Below the pieces are notes generated by a model, which was not told where the DNA came from, made no database searches, and saw only the letters and a program-made list of their open reading frames with translations. This document shows, piece after piece, positions 33,956-43,628 of a stretch of DNA of 64,000 nt. The number at the start of each line of letters is the position of its first letter. Position 1 is the first letter of the stretch. The DNA is from Pseudomonas sp. SCA2728.1_7 (lineage in GTDB: Bacteria > Pseudomonadota > Gammaproteobacteria > Pseudomonadales > Pseudomonadaceae), in assembly GCF_018138145.1 (NCBI RefSeq), contig NZ_CP073104.1, forward strand, positions 5,857,001 through 5,921,000, read 5' to 3'. A program made the translations under genes and the position numbers.

Positions 33956-34888
33956 ATGAGTTCCGCTCTGTCCATCCGGCAGCTAACCAAAACCTACGGC
34001 AACGGGTTCCAGGCCTTGAGTGGTATCGATCTGGACGTCGCCGAAGGTGACTTTTTCGCCTTGCTCGGCCCCAACGGTGCCGGCAAATCCACGACCATCG
34101 GCATTCTTTCGACCCTGGTCAACAAGACCAGCGGCACGGTGAATATCTTCGGTCATGACCTGGACAAGAATCCTGCGCAGCTCAAGCGCTCGATCGGCGT
34201 GGTGCCCCAGGAATTCAACTTCAACCAGTTTGAAAAGACCTTCGACATCGTCGTGACCCAGGCCGGTTACTACGGCATTCCGGCGAAAGTTGCCAAGGAG
34301 CGCGCCGAGCAATATCTGACCCAGTTGGGCCTGTGGGACAAGCGCGACGTGCCGTCACGTTCGTTGTCCGGCGGCATGAAGCGGCGCTTGATGATCGCTC
34401 GTGCGCTGGTACACGAACCACGTCTGCTGATCCTCGATGAACCGACCGCAGGTGTGGATATCGAGCTGCGCCGTTCGATGTGGACGTTCCTCACCGAACT
34501 GAACCAGAAAGGCATCACCATCATCCTCACCACGCACTATCTGGAAGAGGCTGAGCAGTTGTGCCGCAACATCGGCATCATCGACCACGGCACCATCGTC
34601 GAGAACACCAGCATGAAACAATTGCTGGGCCAGTTGCACGTGGAAACCTTCCTGCTCGACCTGAAAAACGATTTGAACGTCGCGCCGCAATTGCTCGGTT
34701 ACCCGGCCAGGTTGATCGACAGCCATACCCTGGAAGTCCAGGTCGACAAGTCCATGGGCATCACGGCGTTGTTCACCCAGTTGGCGCAGCAGAACATCGA
34801 AGTGCTGAGCCTGCGTAACAAAACCAATCGCCTCGAGGAGCTGTTCGTGTCCCTGGTGGAGAAAAATCTGTCGAAGGTGGCGGTATGA
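33956..34888 (+). CDS. ABC transporter ATP-binding protein (YadG-like)
   Basis: ATPase subunit of an ABC-2-type exporter, 310 residues. Walker A GPNGAGKST (38-46), Q-loop VVPQEFNF, signature LSGGMKRRL, Walker B LLILDEPTAG and the H-loop LTTHYLEEAE are intact, and the C-terminal 80 residues are the regulatory tail of this class. ATG 33956 is used; an in-frame ATG 18 bases earlier is possible, and neither has a strong Shine-Dalgarno. The stop overlaps the permease start by ATGA. The substrate is unknown; the E. coli YadGH homologue is also poorly defined. Confidence 0.93.
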   Translation: MSSALSIRQLTKTYGNGFQALSGIDLDVAEGDFFALLGPNGAGKSTTIGILSTLVNKTSGTVNIFGHDLDKNPAQLKRSIGVVPQEFNFNQFEKTFDIVVTQAGYYGIPAKVAKERAEQYLTQLGLWDKRDVPSRSLSGGMKRRLMIARALVHEPRLLILDEPTAGVDIELRRSMWTFLTELNQKGITIILTTHYLEEAEQLCRNIGIIDHGTIVENTSMKQLLGQLHVETFLLDLKNDLNVAPQLLGYPARLIDSHTLEVQVDKSMGITALFTQLAQQNIEVLSLRNKTNRLEELFVSLVEKNLSKVAV

Positions 34889-35664
34889 GTTCCGAATTCC
34901 GTCCCAACCTCGTCGCCCTTCAGACCATCGTTTACCGCGAGGTCAAACGCTTCACGCGGATCTGGCCGCAAACGCTGCTGCCGCCGGCGATCACCATGGT
35001 TCTGTACTTCGTGATCTTCGGCAATCTGATCGGTCGGCAGATCGGTGACATGGGTGGCTTCACCTACATGGAATACATCGTGCCGGGGCTGATCATGATG
35101 TCGGTGATCACCAACTCCTACGGCAACGTGGTCTCGAGTTTCTTCGGCAGCAAGTTCCAGCGCTCCATCGAAGAGCTGATGGTGTCGCCGGTGTCGCCGC
35201 ACACGATTCTGATCGGCTTCACCATTGGCGGCGTGTTGCGTGGACTGATGGTGGGCGTGATCGTGACGATTCTGTCGCTGTTCTTCACCCATTTGCAGGT
35301 GCATCACCTCGGTGTGACCATTCTGGTGGTGGTGCTGACGGCGACGATCTTCTCGCTGCTGGGCTTCATCAACGCGGTGTTTGCGCGCAACTTCGATGAT
35401 ATTTCGATTATCCCGACCTTTGTGCTGACGCCGCTGACTTACCTGGGTGGGGTGTTTTACTCGATCACCTTGCTGCCGCCGTTCTGGCAGACCGTGTCGC
35501 TGGCCAACCCGGTGCTGCACATGGTCAACGCCTTCCGTTACGGCATTCTCGGTGTGTCGGATATCAAGATCGGTATCGCGATCACCTTTATGCTGGTGGC
35601 GACGGTGGTGTTGTATCTCGGTTGTGCACGGTTGCTGGTGAGTGGGCGCGGGATGCGTACCTGA
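34885..35664 (+). CDS. ABC-2 type transporter permease (YadH-like)
   Basis: Membrane subunit of 259 residues with six TM segments and the ABC-2 family signature region (LTPLTYLGGVFYSITLLPPFWQ, NPVLHMVNAFRYG). It starts within the stop of the ATPase gene, so the two are coupled and form a minimal exporter. The gene ends just before a REPIN. Substrate unknown. Confidence 0.93.
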   Translation: MSSEFRPNLVALQTIVYREVKRFTRIWPQTLLPPAITMVLYFVIFGNLIGRQIGDMGGFTYMEYIVPGLIMMSVITNSYGNVVSSFFGSKFQRSIEELMVSPVSPHTILIGFTIGGVLRGLMVGVIVTILSLFFTHLQVHHLGVTILVVVLTATIFSLLGFINAVFARNFDDISIIPTFVLTPLTYLGGVFYSITLLPPFWQTVSLANPVLHMVNAFRYGILGVSDIKIGIAITFMLVATVVLYLGCARLLVSGRGMRT

Positions 35665-35682
35665 CTCCAGACCGAGTCGTGG

Positions 35683-35750
35683 CCATCGCGAGCAGGCTCA
35701 CTCCTACAGGGGAACGCATTCCAATGTAGGAGTGAGCCTGCTCGCGATGG
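35683..35750. repeat. REPIN, family A (short centre, reversed polarity)
   Basis: CATCGCGAGCAGGCTCACTC with CTACAG, then TGTAGGAGTGAGCCTGCTCG with CGATGG. Here the arms face the other way round (CGCGA ends outward) compared with the copies at 3689 or 16231. Confidence 0.85.
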
Positions 35751-35771
35751 GGCAATACAGATGCCACAAAT

Positions 35772-35798
35772 CAAAACGGCCTCCCACTGCGGAGGCCG
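35772..35798 (-). terminator. Terminator of the DUF2062 gene
   Basis: Minus strand: CGGCCTCC, GCAGTG loop, GGAGGCCG, then TTTT. Eight bases past the stop at 35807. Confidence 0.8.
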
Positions 35799-35806
35799 CT
35801 TTGCAT

Positions 35807-36325
35807 TCAGCGCATGCGACTTTTCTTGCGCCGCGCCCATTGCCGCGCGACCCACCAGCGCCAGTACATCATCACCAGGCAATAGGCGAGGGCGCCGAGC
35901 ACCAACCCCACCACCACCGAGCCGAGCAAGAACGGCTGCCACAACGTCGACAACTCGCCGCTGATCCACTCCCAGGTCAACTCGTCCGGAAGATGCCGGG
36001 CAGGCACGTCCATCAAAAACGCCCCGGCCTGATACGTGCAGAAGAATACCGCCGGCATGGTGATCGGATTGGTCAGCCACACCAGGCTGACGGCAATCGG
36101 CATGTTCCCCCGCACCATGACGGCGAGTGCGGCGGCCACCAGCATCTGCGCCGGAATCGGCAGGAACGCAGCAAACAGGCCGACCGCCATCGCCCGGGCG
36201 ACCGAGTGGCGATTGAGGTGCCAGAGGTTCGGGTCATGCAGCAACTTGCCGAGAAAGCGTAAGGATTTGTGTTCCCTGATGCTCGTCGGATCGGGCATGT
36301 AACGTTTGAATAAGCGCCGGGGCAT
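35807..36325 (-). CDS. DUF2062 domain inner-membrane protein
   Basis: A 172-residue integral membrane protein of unknown function. Typical DUF2062 features: NLWHLNRHSVARAMAVGLFAAFLPIP in parts, MLVAAALAVMVRGNMPIAV, the conserved WLTNPITMPAVFF, and a basic C-terminus (RWWVARQWARRKKSRMR). Three or four TM segments. ATG 36325 is used (MPRRLFKRYMPD); the longer frame extends through the divergent promoter region of comEC. It has a dedicated terminator at 35772. Confidence 0.87.
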   Translation of the reverse strand: MPRRLFKRYMPDPTSIREHKSLRFLGKLLHDPNLWHLNRHSVARAMAVGLFAAFLPIPAQMLVAAALAVMVRGNMPIAVSLVWLTNPITMPAVFFCTYQAGAFLMDVPARHLPDELTWEWISGELSTLWQPFLLGSVVVGLVLGALAYCLVMMYWRWWVARQWARRKKSRMR

Positions 36326-36461
36326 AAGGCTTCTCGGTCGGTTAAGGCGGCAAGTATGTCTGGATTCTACGAAGCGCCCATTCAGACTTTGTGACAATTG
36401 TTGACGACGCCTGTGCCCGACACCCGCTATGCCTAAGTGCGGGACTCTCAAGGACGGGCTT

Positions 36462-38696
36462 ATGCGCACAGGGATGATGGCGCTTGCAGTCGGTCTGCTC
36501 GCCGCGGTTTTTATGCCGGCATTACCGCCGGTCTGGTTGCTGCTGTTGCTGCCGGTGGCGGCTTTGATGCTGCTGCCGTTTCGCAGCTATCCGTTGGCGT
36601 TTTTGCTGTTTGGCTTCTCGTGGGCCAGCGTCGGTGCGCAATGGGCGTTGAATGATCGTTTGCCAACTGAACTGGATGGCGAAACCCGTTGGCTCGAAGG
36701 ACGGGTTATCGGCTTGCCGCAGAGCGCCGAGGGTGTGGTGCGTTTCGAGCTGGCGGATGCGCGCTCGCGTCATGAAAAGCTGCCATCGCTGATGCGCCTC
36801 GCCTGGTACGCCGGGCCGCCGGTCAACAGTGGCGAGCGCTGGCGCTTGGCGGTCAAGCTCAAGCGTCCCGGTGGTTTGCTCAACCCGGACGCCTTCGATT
36901 ACGAAGCATGGCTGCTCGCGCAACGCATCGGTGCGACCGGCACGATCAAGGACGGCCAACGCCTGAGCGAAGCAAGGTGGGCCTGGCGCGACAGTATTCG
37001 TCAGCGTTTGCTGAGCGTGGATGCGCAGGGGCGAAGCGGCGCACTGGCGGCGCTGGTGCTGGGCGACGGTTCGGGACTCAGTCGTGAGGATTGGCGGATT
37101 CTGCAGGACACCGGCACCGTGCACTTGCTGGTGATTTCCGGCCAGCACATCGGTTTGCTCGCGGCGGTGATGTATTGGCTGGTCGCAGGGTTGGCGCGAT
37201 TTGGTCTGTGGCCATTGCGTTGGCCGTGGCTGCCATGGGCCTGTGGGCTGGCGTTCGCGGCAGCGTTTGGTTATGGCCTGCTTGCCGGGTTCGATGTGCC
37301 GGTGCAGCGGGCCTGCGTGATGGTCGGGCTGGTGCTGTTGTGGCGGCTGCGCTTTCGCCATCTGGGGGCATGGTGGCCGTTGCTGCTGGCGTTCAATGGT
37401 GTGCTGTTGCTGGAACCGCTTGCCAGTTTGCGTCCAGGTTTTTGGCTCTCGTTTGCGGCGGTGGCCGTGCTGATCTTTACCTTTGGCGGTCGTTTGGGGG
37501 CGTGGCGCTGGTGGCAGACCTGGACGCGGGCGCAATGGTTGATCGCGATCGGCTTGTGCCCGGTGTTGCTGGCGCTGAACCTGCCGATCAGTCTTAGTGG
37601 GCCGCTGGCCAATTTGTTCGCGGTGCCCTGGGTCAGTCTTGTGGTGTTACCGCCGGCGCTACTGGGGACGGTGTTGTTGCCTGTTCCTTATGTCGGCGCC
37701 GGCCTGCTGTGGCTGGCCGGCGGTTTGATCGACGGACTGTTTCGCGCGCTGGCAATGATTGCCGGGCATTGGCCGGCGTGGATCGCACCCTCGCTACCCG
37801 CTTGGGTCTGGGCCATTGGCAGCCTCGGCGCCGTGTTGTTGCTGTTGCCGCGCGGCGTGCCGATGCGTGCACTGGGCTGGCCACTGTTGTTGCTGCTGGC
37901 CATGCCACCCCGCGAGCGATTGGCCGAAGGCCTGGCCGATATCTGGCAGCTCGATGTTGGCCAAGGCCTGGCCATTCTGATCCGCACCCGTCATTACGCG
38001 CTGCTGTATGACGCCGGGCCGCGTTTTGGCGATTTCGATCTCGGCGAGCGGGTGGTGCTGCCCGCGTTGCGCAAACTCAATGTGGAAAAACTCGATTTGA
38101 TGCTGCTCAGCCATGCGGACGCCGATCACGCTGGCGGCGCTTTGGCGATCACTCGTGGTTTGACCGTCGATCAAGTGATCAGCGGCGACCCGGCGGGACT
38201 GCCCGCTCAATTGGGCGCCGAAGCCTGCGCTAGTGGGCAGCAATGGCAGTGGGACGGCGTGCGTTTTCAACTTTGGCAGTGGACGGACGCTCACGACAGC
38301 AATCAGCGTTCGTGCGTCTTGCAGATCGAGGCCAATGGCGAGCGCCTGCTGCTGACTGGCGACATCGACACCCACGCCGAGCGCTCGCTGCTCGACAGTC
38401 CGCTGGCCGTGCCGACGCAATGGCTGCAAGCGCCTCACCATGGCAGTCGCAGTTCGTCGTCGATGGCGCTGCTCAACGTCTTGAAGCCTGAGTCCGTGCT
38501 GATTTCGCGAGGTCATGGCAATTCATTTGGTCATCCCCACCCGACCGTGCTGGCGCGTTATCGCAAACAAGGCCTGCACATTTACGACAGCGCCGAACAC
38601 GGCGCCATTCATCTGCAATTGGGCCGCTTCAAGCCGCCGTGGACGATGCGTCAACAGCGGCGTTTCTGGCGCGATACGCCTGCGCTCGCCCGTTGA
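36462..38696 (+). CDS. comEC: DNA internalization-related competence protein ComEC/Rec2
   Basis: Inner-membrane channel for uptake of single-stranded DNA in natural transformation, 744 residues. Order: hydrophobic N-terminal segments, OB-like DUF4131 part (DGETRWLEGRVIGLPQ), the multi-TM Competence domain with LVISGQHIGLLAAVMYWL in parts, and a C-terminal metallo-beta-lactamase domain with LSHADADHAGG, CVLQIEANGERLLLTGDID in parts and APHHGSRSSSS. ATG 36462 follows AAGGA at 7 nt. No frameshift, so the protein should work. Whether the strain is competent cannot be judged here. Confidence 0.94.
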   Translation: MRTGMMALAVGLLAAVFMPALPPVWLLLLLPVAALMLLPFRSYPLAFLLFGFSWASVGAQWALNDRLPTELDGETRWLEGRVIGLPQSAEGVVRFELADARSRHEKLPSLMRLAWYAGPPVNSGERWRLAVKLKRPGGLLNPDAFDYEAWLLAQRIGATGTIKDGQRLSEARWAWRDSIRQRLLSVDAQGRSGALAALVLGDGSGLSREDWRILQDTGTVHLLVISGQHIGLLAAVMYWLVAGLARFGLWPLRWPWLPWACGLAFAAAFGYGLLAGFDVPVQRACVMVGLVLLWRLRFRHLGAWWPLLLAFNGVLLLEPLASLRPGFWLSFAAVAVLIFTFGGRLGAWRWWQTWTRAQWLIAIGLCPVLLALNLPISLSGPLANLFAVPWVSLVVLPPALLGTVLLPVPYVGAGLLWLAGGLIDGLFRALAMIAGHWPAWIAPSLPAWVWAIGSLGAVLLLLPRGVPMRALGWPLLLLLAMPPRERLAEGLADIWQLDVGQGLAILIRTRHYALLYDAGPRFGDFDLGERVVLPALRKLNVEKLDLMLLSHADADHAGGALAITRGLTVDQVISGDPAGLPAQLGAEACASGQQWQWDGVRFQLWQWTDAHDSNQRSCVLQIEANGERLLLTGDIDTHAERSLLDSPLAVPTQWLQAPHHGSRSSSSMALLNVLKPESVLISRGHGNSFGHPHPTVLARYRKQGLHIYDSAEHGAIHLQLGRFKPPWTMRQQRRFWRDTPALAR

Positions 38697-38797
38697 TCGG
38701 TGCCAGCATGGATGCCACCTCACGGTCGTCGGGGCGGCGGGTCTTAATCGTGAATCGGTATGGTAAAGTGGCGCACTTTTTCGAGGGGACTGTCACT

Positions 38798-39433
38798 GTG
38801 TGGGAATTGGTCAAATCCGGCGGCTGGATGATGTTGCCGATCATTCTGAGCTCCATCGCGGCCATGGCGATCGTCGCCGAACGCCTGTGGACCCTGCGCG
38901 CCAGTCGCGTCACCCCCGAGCATCTGCTGGGCCAGGTCTGGGTGTGGATCAAGGACAAGCAGCTCAATAAAGAAAAGCTCAAGGAATTGCGCGCCAATTC
39001 GCCGCTGGGGGAAATCCTCGCCGCCGGTCTGGCCAACTCCAAGCATGGTCGCGAGATCATGAAAGAGTGCATCGAAGAGGCCGCCGCCCGGGTCATTCAC
39101 GAACTCGAGCGCTACGTTAACGCGCTGGGCACGATTGCCGCCATGTCGCCGTTGCTCGGTCTGCTGGGCACCGTGTTAGGCATGATCGACATTTTCAGTG
39201 CCTTCACTGGCTCAGGCATGACCACCAACGCCTCGGTATTGGCCGGTGGTATTTCCAAAGCGCTGATCACCACCGCTGCGGGCCTGATGGTCGGTATTCC
39301 GGCGGTGTTCTTCCACCGGTTCCTGCAACGCCGCATCGATGAGCTGGTGGTCGGCATGGAACAGGAAGCGATCAAACTGGTTGAAGTGGTGCAGGGCGAC
39401 CGTGACGTCGATCTGGCCGAGGGCCGGGTGTGA
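38798..39433 (+). CDS. exbB: Proton-channel protein of the TonB energising complex (ExbB/TolQ family)
   Basis: Inner-membrane protein that with ExbD converts proton flow to motion of a TonB- or Tol-type partner. The 211-residue product has three TM segments and the family core LGTIAAMSPLLGLLGTVLGM and ALITTAAGLMVGIPAVFFHR. GTG 38798 follows AGGGG at 9 nt; the longer frame is not family-like. The exbD start overlaps the stop as GTGA. The exbB-exbD-lpxK order is common in gamma-proteobacteria. The TonB-dependent receptor at 1-1619 is a possible client. Confidence 0.92.
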   Translation: MWELVKSGGWMMLPIILSSIAAMAIVAERLWTLRASRVTPEHLLGQVWVWIKDKQLNKEKLKELRANSPLGEILAAGLANSKHGREIMKECIEEAAARVIHELERYVNALGTIAAMSPLLGLLGTVLGMIDIFSAFTGSGMTTNASVLAGGISKALITTAAGLMVGIPAVFFHRFLQRRIDELVVGMEQEAIKLVEVVQGDRDVDLAEGRV

Positions 39434-39858
39434 AATTCCGTCGCAAGCCTCGGGAAACCATCGATATCAACCTCGCGTCGCTGATCGACGTGGTGTTCAT
39501 TCTGCTGCTGTTTTTCGTCGTGACCACCACGTTTACCCGTGAAACCCAGTTGCGCGTCGACCTGCCGGAAGCGGTCAGCGGTTCACCGGCCGAAGATCAG
39601 CAGCTCAAGCAGATCGACGTGGCGATCAGCGCTGAAGGCGTGTTCTCGGTGAACAACAAGATTCTGCCGAAGAACGATCTGGCGACATTGATGGAAGCCA
39701 TGCAGAAAGAATCCAACGGTGACACCAACATGCCGTTGTCGATCAGTGCCGACGGCAAGACTCAGCATCAATCCGTGATCACCGCCATGGATGCGGCCGG
39801 CAAGCTCGGTTTCAGCCATCTGCGCATGACCACGGTCGAGGCGGCGCCGAAATCCTGA
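39430..39858 (+). CDS. exbD: ExbD/TolR family protein
   Basis: Single-TM partner of ExbB, 142 residues. A basic N-terminus ([20 protein letters not shown]) precedes the TM segment [15 protein letters not shown] with the essential Asp in LIDVVF; the rest is the periplasmic domain. GTG 39430 overlaps the exbB stop. The lpxK start overlaps its stop (TGATG at 39858). Confidence 0.93.
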   Translation: MKFRRKPRETIDINLASLIDVVFILLLFFVVTTTFTRETQLRVDLPEAVSGSPAEDQQLKQIDVAISAEGVFSVNNKILPKNDLATLMEAMQKESNGDTNMPLSISADGKTQHQSVITAMDAAGKLGFSHLRMTTVEAAPKS

Positions 39859-40868
39859 TGAGCCTGTCCGATCGTTTGCTCGCCGCTTGGTATCAGGGGC
39901 ATCCGGCCCTTACGCTGCTGCGGCCGCTGGAGTTGTTGTACCGCCGCGTGGTGATCAACAAACGCCAACGTTTTCTCGACGGTGAAGGCGAAATCTATCA
40001 GTCGCCCGTGCCGTTGATCGTGGTCGGCAATATCACCGTTGGCGGCACCGGCAAGACACCGATGATCCTCTGGCTGATCGAACATTGCCGGCGCAGCGGT
40101 TTGCGCGTCGGCGTGGTCAGCCGTGGTTACGGTGCCAAACCACCGCAGTTGCCGTGGCGCGTTGAGGCCGAGCAAAGCGCTCACATTGCTGGTGATGAAC
40201 CGTTGTTGATCGTCCAGCGCACAGGTGTGCCGCTGATGATCGACCCCGATCGCAGCGCCGCCGTCAAAGCCTTGCTCGCCAGCGAACCGCTGGATCTGAT
40301 CCTCTCCGACGACGGTATGCAGCATTATCGTCTGGCGCGGGATCTGGAACTGGTGCTGATCGATGCCGCCCGTGGGCTGGGCAATAAACGTTGCTTGCCT
40401 GCCGGGCCGTTGCGCGAACCGATTGAGCGCCTGCAAAGCGTCGACGGCGTCTTGTTCAACGGTGCCACGACTGATCGCGAAGACGGTTTTGCTTTCCATC
40501 TGCAACCCACCGCGCTGGTCAATCTGCGCAGTGGCGAACGCAAGTCGCTCGAGCATTTTTCTGCCGGTCAGGCCGTGCACGCCGTCGCCGGGATCGGCAA
40601 TCCGCAACGTTTCTTCAATACCCTCGAAGCGCTAGACTGGCGAGCGGTTCCGCACGCGTTTGCCGACCACGCCGAATACAGCGTGCAGGCCTTGAATTTT
40701 ACACCGTCATTGCCATTGGTGATGACCGAAAAGGACGCGGTGAAGTGCCGTGCCTTCGCTGCAGCCGACTGGTGGTATCTGGCGGTCGATGCCGTGCCGT
40801 CGCCGGCCTTCGTGGCCTGGTTCGACACACAGCTGATGCGCCTGTTGCCTGATCGGCTTTTGCCTTAA
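39858..40868 (+). CDS. lpxK: Tetraacyldisaccharide 4'-kinase
   Basis: Phosphorylates the lipid A precursor at the 4' position; inner-membrane-associated. The 336-residue product has an N-terminal amphipathic segment, the P-loop [12 protein letters not shown] (about 59-69), [28 protein letters not shown] in parts and AGPLREP. Start and stop overlap give coupling with exbD upstream; the Trm112-like gene follows after 21 nt. It forms one envelope unit with kdsB and murB downstream. Confidence 0.96.
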   Translation: MSLSDRLLAAWYQGHPALTLLRPLELLYRRVVINKRQRFLDGEGEIYQSPVPLIVVGNITVGGTGKTPMILWLIEHCRRSGLRVGVVSRGYGAKPPQLPWRVEAEQSAHIAGDEPLLIVQRTGVPLMIDPDRSAAVKALLASEPLDLILSDDGMQHYRLARDLELVLIDAARGLGNKRCLPAGPLREPIERLQSVDGVLFNGATTDREDGFAFHLQPTALVNLRSGERKSLEHFSAGQAVHAVAGIGNPQRFFNTLEALDWRAVPHAFADHAEYSVQALNFTPSLPLVMTEKDAVKCRAFAAADWWYLAVDAVPSPAFVAWFDTQLMRLLPDRLLP

Positions 40869-40889
40869 CTCTTTACTCAGGGAATGTTC

Positions 40890-41075
40890 ATGGACACCAA
40901 ATTGCTCGATATCCTCGCGTGCCCGATCTGCAAAGGCCCGCTCAAGCTCAGCGCCGACAAGACCGAACTGATCAGCAAGGGCGCCGGTCTGGCGTATCCG
41001 ATCCGCGACGGCATCCCGGTGATGCTCGAAAGCGAAGCCCGCACCCTGACCACCGAGGAGCGTCTGGATAAATGA
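40890..41075 (+). CDS. Trm112 family protein (YcaR)
   Basis: A 61-residue zinc-ribbon-like protein. CPICKGPL is present, while the second cysteine pair of true zinc ribbons is missing, as in other bacterial YcaR proteins. ATG 40890 is preferred over 40884 because AGGGA lies 6 nt before it. Its stop overlaps the kdsB ATG. A methyltransferase-activating or chaperone role is known for eukaryotic Trm112; in bacteria the role is unclear. Confidence 0.9.
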   Translation: MDTKLLDILACPICKGPLKLSADKTELISKGAGLAYPIRDGIPVMLESEARTLTTEERLDK

Positions 41076-41836
41076 CTACCGCCTTCACCGTTGTCATCCC
41101 GTCGCGTTTCGCCTCGACCCGCCTGCCAGGCAAGCCGCTGCTGGATATCGCTGGCAAACCGATGATCCAGCACGTCTGGGAGCAGGCGAGCAAAAGCAGC
41201 GCGAACCGTGTGGTGGTCGCCACTGACGATGCGCGCATCATCGAGGCCTGCAAAGCGTTTGGCGCTGAAGTGGTGCTGACCCGTGAAGATCACAATTCCG
41301 GCACCGATCGTCTGGCTGAAGTCGCAGCGAAACTTGGCCTGGAACCCGATGCGATCGTGGTCAACGTGCAGGGCGACGAGCCGCTGATTCCGCCAAGCGT
41401 GATCGATCAGGTCGCCGCCAACCTGGCGGCTCACACTGACGCGCGTATGGCTACGTTGGCCGAGCCGATCGAAGACATTGAAACCCTGTTCAACCCGAAC
41501 GTGGTCAAGGTCGTCAGTGACATCAACGGTCTTGCGTTGACCTTCAGCCGCTCCACTTTGCCGTGGGCGCGCGATGCCTTTGCCAAAAGCCGCGAGCAAT
41601 TGCCCGAAGGCGTGCCATACCGTCGCCACATCGGCATTTACGCCTACCGCGCCGGTTTCCTTCATGACTTCGTCAGTTGGGGCCCGTGCTGGCTGGAAAA
41701 CACTGAATCCCTCGAGCAACTGCGTGCCCTGTGGCACGGCGTACGCATTCATGTCGCCGATGCACTGATCGCGCCGCCCACCGGTGTCGACACTGCCGAA
41801 GACCTCGAGCGCGTTCGCCGATTGCTGGGGGCCTGA
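41072..41836 (+). CDS. kdsB: 3-deoxy-manno-octulosonate cytidylyltransferase
   Basis: Makes CMP-Kdo for lipopolysaccharide core assembly; cytosolic. The 254-residue product shows [19 protein letters not shown] in parts, [25 protein letters not shown] in parts, [24 protein letters not shown] and ESLEQLRAL. Length is normal. ATGA overlap with the Trm112-like gene, and its stop overlaps the phosphatase start. Confidence 0.97.
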   Translation: MTTAFTVVIPSRFASTRLPGKPLLDIAGKPMIQHVWEQASKSSANRVVVATDDARIIEACKAFGAEVVLTREDHNSGTDRLAEVAAKLGLEPDAIVVNVQGDEPLIPPSVIDQVAANLAAHTDARMATLAEPIEDIETLFNPNVVKVVSDINGLALTFSRSTLPWARDAFAKSREQLPEGVPYRRHIGIYAYRAGFLHDFVSWGPCWLENTESLEQLRALWHGVRIHVADALIAPPTGVDTAEDLERVRRLLGA

Positions 41837-42300
41837 TGCGCGTTCTGTTTGTGTGCCTGGGCAACATTTGCCGTTCGCCCACGGCCGAAGGCGTGTTGCG
41901 GCACAAACTGCGCGAAGCGGGGCTGGCGGATCAGGTCGAAGTGGCTTCGGCTGGCACCGGTGACTGGCACGTCGGCAACCCGCCGGACAAACGCAGCCAG
42001 GCTGCCGCCAAAGTGCGCGGCTATGACCTGTCGGCGCAACGCGCGCAGCAGGTCAGCCGCGCGGACTTCGCCAGTTACGATCTGATTCTGGCGATGGACA
42101 ACAGCAACCTGCGCAACCTCAAGGCGTTGCAGCCGTCCACCGGCAAGGCTGAGCTGGACCTGTTTCTGCGTCGCTACGCCGGCGTGGTCGATGAAGTGCC
42201 GGATCCGTATTACGACGGCGATCAAGGGTTCGAGCAGGTGCTGGATCTGATCGAGGCAGCCTGTGACCAATTGTTGATCGAAGTGAAGGGCCGGTTATGA
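41836..42300 (+). CDS. Low-molecular-weight protein-tyrosine phosphatase
   Basis: A 154-residue phosphatase. P-loop VCLGNICRSPTAEG with catalytic Cys7 and Arg13, and the general-acid motif VPDPYYDG. It begins within the kdsB stop (TGATG) and its stop overlaps the murB start (ATGA). Such enzymes often act on tyrosine kinases of polysaccharide export; here the partners are envelope genes and no BY-kinase is in the window. Confidence 0.94.
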   Translation: MRVLFVCLGNICRSPTAEGVLRHKLREAGLADQVEVASAGTGDWHVGNPPDKRSQAAAKVRGYDLSAQRAQQVSRADFASYDLILAMDNSNLRNLKALQPSTGKAELDLFLRRYAGVVDEVPDPYYDGDQGFEQVLDLIEAACDQLLIEVKGRL

Positions 42301-43316
42301 GTTTGCAGGTGCAACCGCAGGTTTCCCTGAAACCGTTCAACAGTTTTGGCGTCGACGTGCGCGCGCAACTGTTCGCCGAAGCCCACAGCGATGCCGATGT
42401 CCGTGAGGCGCTGGCGTATGCCACTGCTCATGATGTGCCATTGCTGGTCATCGGCGGCGGCAGCAACTTGCTGCTCACCGCAGACATTGCGGCGCTGGTG
42501 CTGCGCATGGCCACCCGTGGCATTCGTGTGATCAGCGATGACGGCAGCCGGGTGGTGATCGAGGCTGAAGCCGGCGAGCCGTGGCATCCGTTTGTCCAGC
42601 ACACACTGGAGCTGGGCTTTTCCGGACTGGAAAACCTCAGTCTGATTCCCGGCACTGTCGGCGCTGCGCCGATGCAGAACATTGGCGCTTACGGTGTCGA
42701 GATCAAGGATGTGTTTGCCGGGCTCACCGCGTTGGATCGTCAGACCGGCGAGTTGCGCGACTTCACTCTCGAAGAATGCAACTTTGCCTACCGCGACAGT
42801 CTGTTCAAGCAGCAGCCGGGGCGTTGGTTGATTCTTCGCGTGCGATTCAAACTGGATCGCGTTGCGCATCTGCATCTCGAATACGGTCCGGTGCGCCAGC
42901 GCCTGACCGAGCAGGGTATCGAGCAGCCGACGCCGACCGATGTCAGCCGCGCCATCTGCAGCATTCGCAGTGAAAAACTGCCGGACCCGGCAGTGCTCGG
43001 CAATGCCGGCAGCTTCTTCAAGAATCCGCTGGTGTCGGCGGCCATCGTCGCGCAGATCAAAGCCCAGCATCCGGATGTGGTCGCCTACGCGCAACCGGAC
43101 GGGCAGATGAAACTGGCCGCGGGTTGGTTGATCGAGCGCGCTGGCTGGAAAGGTTTCCGTGAGGCCGATGCCGGCGTGCATAAATTGCAGGCGCTGGTGC
43201 TGGTCAACTACGGCGCGGCAACCGGGCTGCAACTGCTCGATCTGGCGCAACGCATCCAGAAAGACATTGCCGAACGTTTCAATGTCGAACTGGAAATGGA
43301 GCCCAATCGGTATTGA
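42297..43316 (+). CDS. murB: UDP-N-acetylenolpyruvoylglucosamine reductase
   Basis: FAD enzyme that makes UDP-MurNAc for peptidoglycan. The 339-residue product (type I length) has the FAD-binding LVIGGGSNLLL, SGLENLSLIPGTVGAAPMQN in parts, GAYGVEI, CNFAYRDSLFK with the catalytic-type Tyr/Ser region, GNAGSFFKNP and AAGWLIERAGWKG. It is the last gene of the lpxK-kdsB-murB unit; a terminator follows at 43419. Confidence 0.97.
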   Translation: MSLQVQPQVSLKPFNSFGVDVRAQLFAEAHSDADVREALAYATAHDVPLLVIGGGSNLLLTADIAALVLRMATRGIRVISDDGSRVVIEAEAGEPWHPFVQHTLELGFSGLENLSLIPGTVGAAPMQNIGAYGVEIKDVFAGLTALDRQTGELRDFTLEECNFAYRDSLFKQQPGRWLILRVRFKLDRVAHLHLEYGPVRQRLTEQGIEQPTPTDVSRAICSIRSEKLPDPAVLGNAGSFFKNPLVSAAIVAQIKAQHPDVVAYAQPDGQMKLAAGWLIERAGWKGFREADAGVHKLQALVLVNYGAATGLQLLDLAQRIQKDIAERFNVELEMEPNRY

Positions 43317-43326
43317 AGCAGCGGCG

Positions 43327-43412
43327 AGCTTCAAGCTTTGAGCGGCAAGCTACAATCTTGATGGTGAGCCAGCTACTGCCTTTACTTGCAGCTTGTAGCT
43401 AAAAGCTTGCAA
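43327..43412. repeat. Imperfect inverted repeat of the AGCTTCAAGC type
   Basis: GAGCTTCAAGCTT and GCAAGCTACAA face TTGCAGCTTGTAGCT and AAAGCTTGCAA. It is shorter and less perfect than the REPINs. The 312-bp space between murB and iorA-like holds this repeat, the terminator at 43419 and presumably the promoter of the Mo-hydroxylase operon, but no gene. Confidence 0.5.
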
Positions 43413-43418
43413 CTGAAA

Positions 43419-43443
43419 AGCCCTGTCTCAGCAGGGCTTTTTT
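43419..43443 (+). terminator. Terminator after murB
   Basis: AGCCCTG, TCTCAG loop, CAGGGCT, followed by six T. Confidence 0.87.
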
Positions 43444-43628
43444 GTTAATGCTGGGTTAACTTAGCGAGCTAACGATAACCGTCATTTGCTCCACCAAAGG
43501 CCCGGTGCAGACGTTCGCGTCGGCACAAGAGAGCCTGATTAGCCTGAGTCGATCTGCGTGAACCACCGCCGATTCAACGGCGGCAGATTGCTCGACCCGA
43601 TAACCACCAAAAATATGCGGGCGTGCCC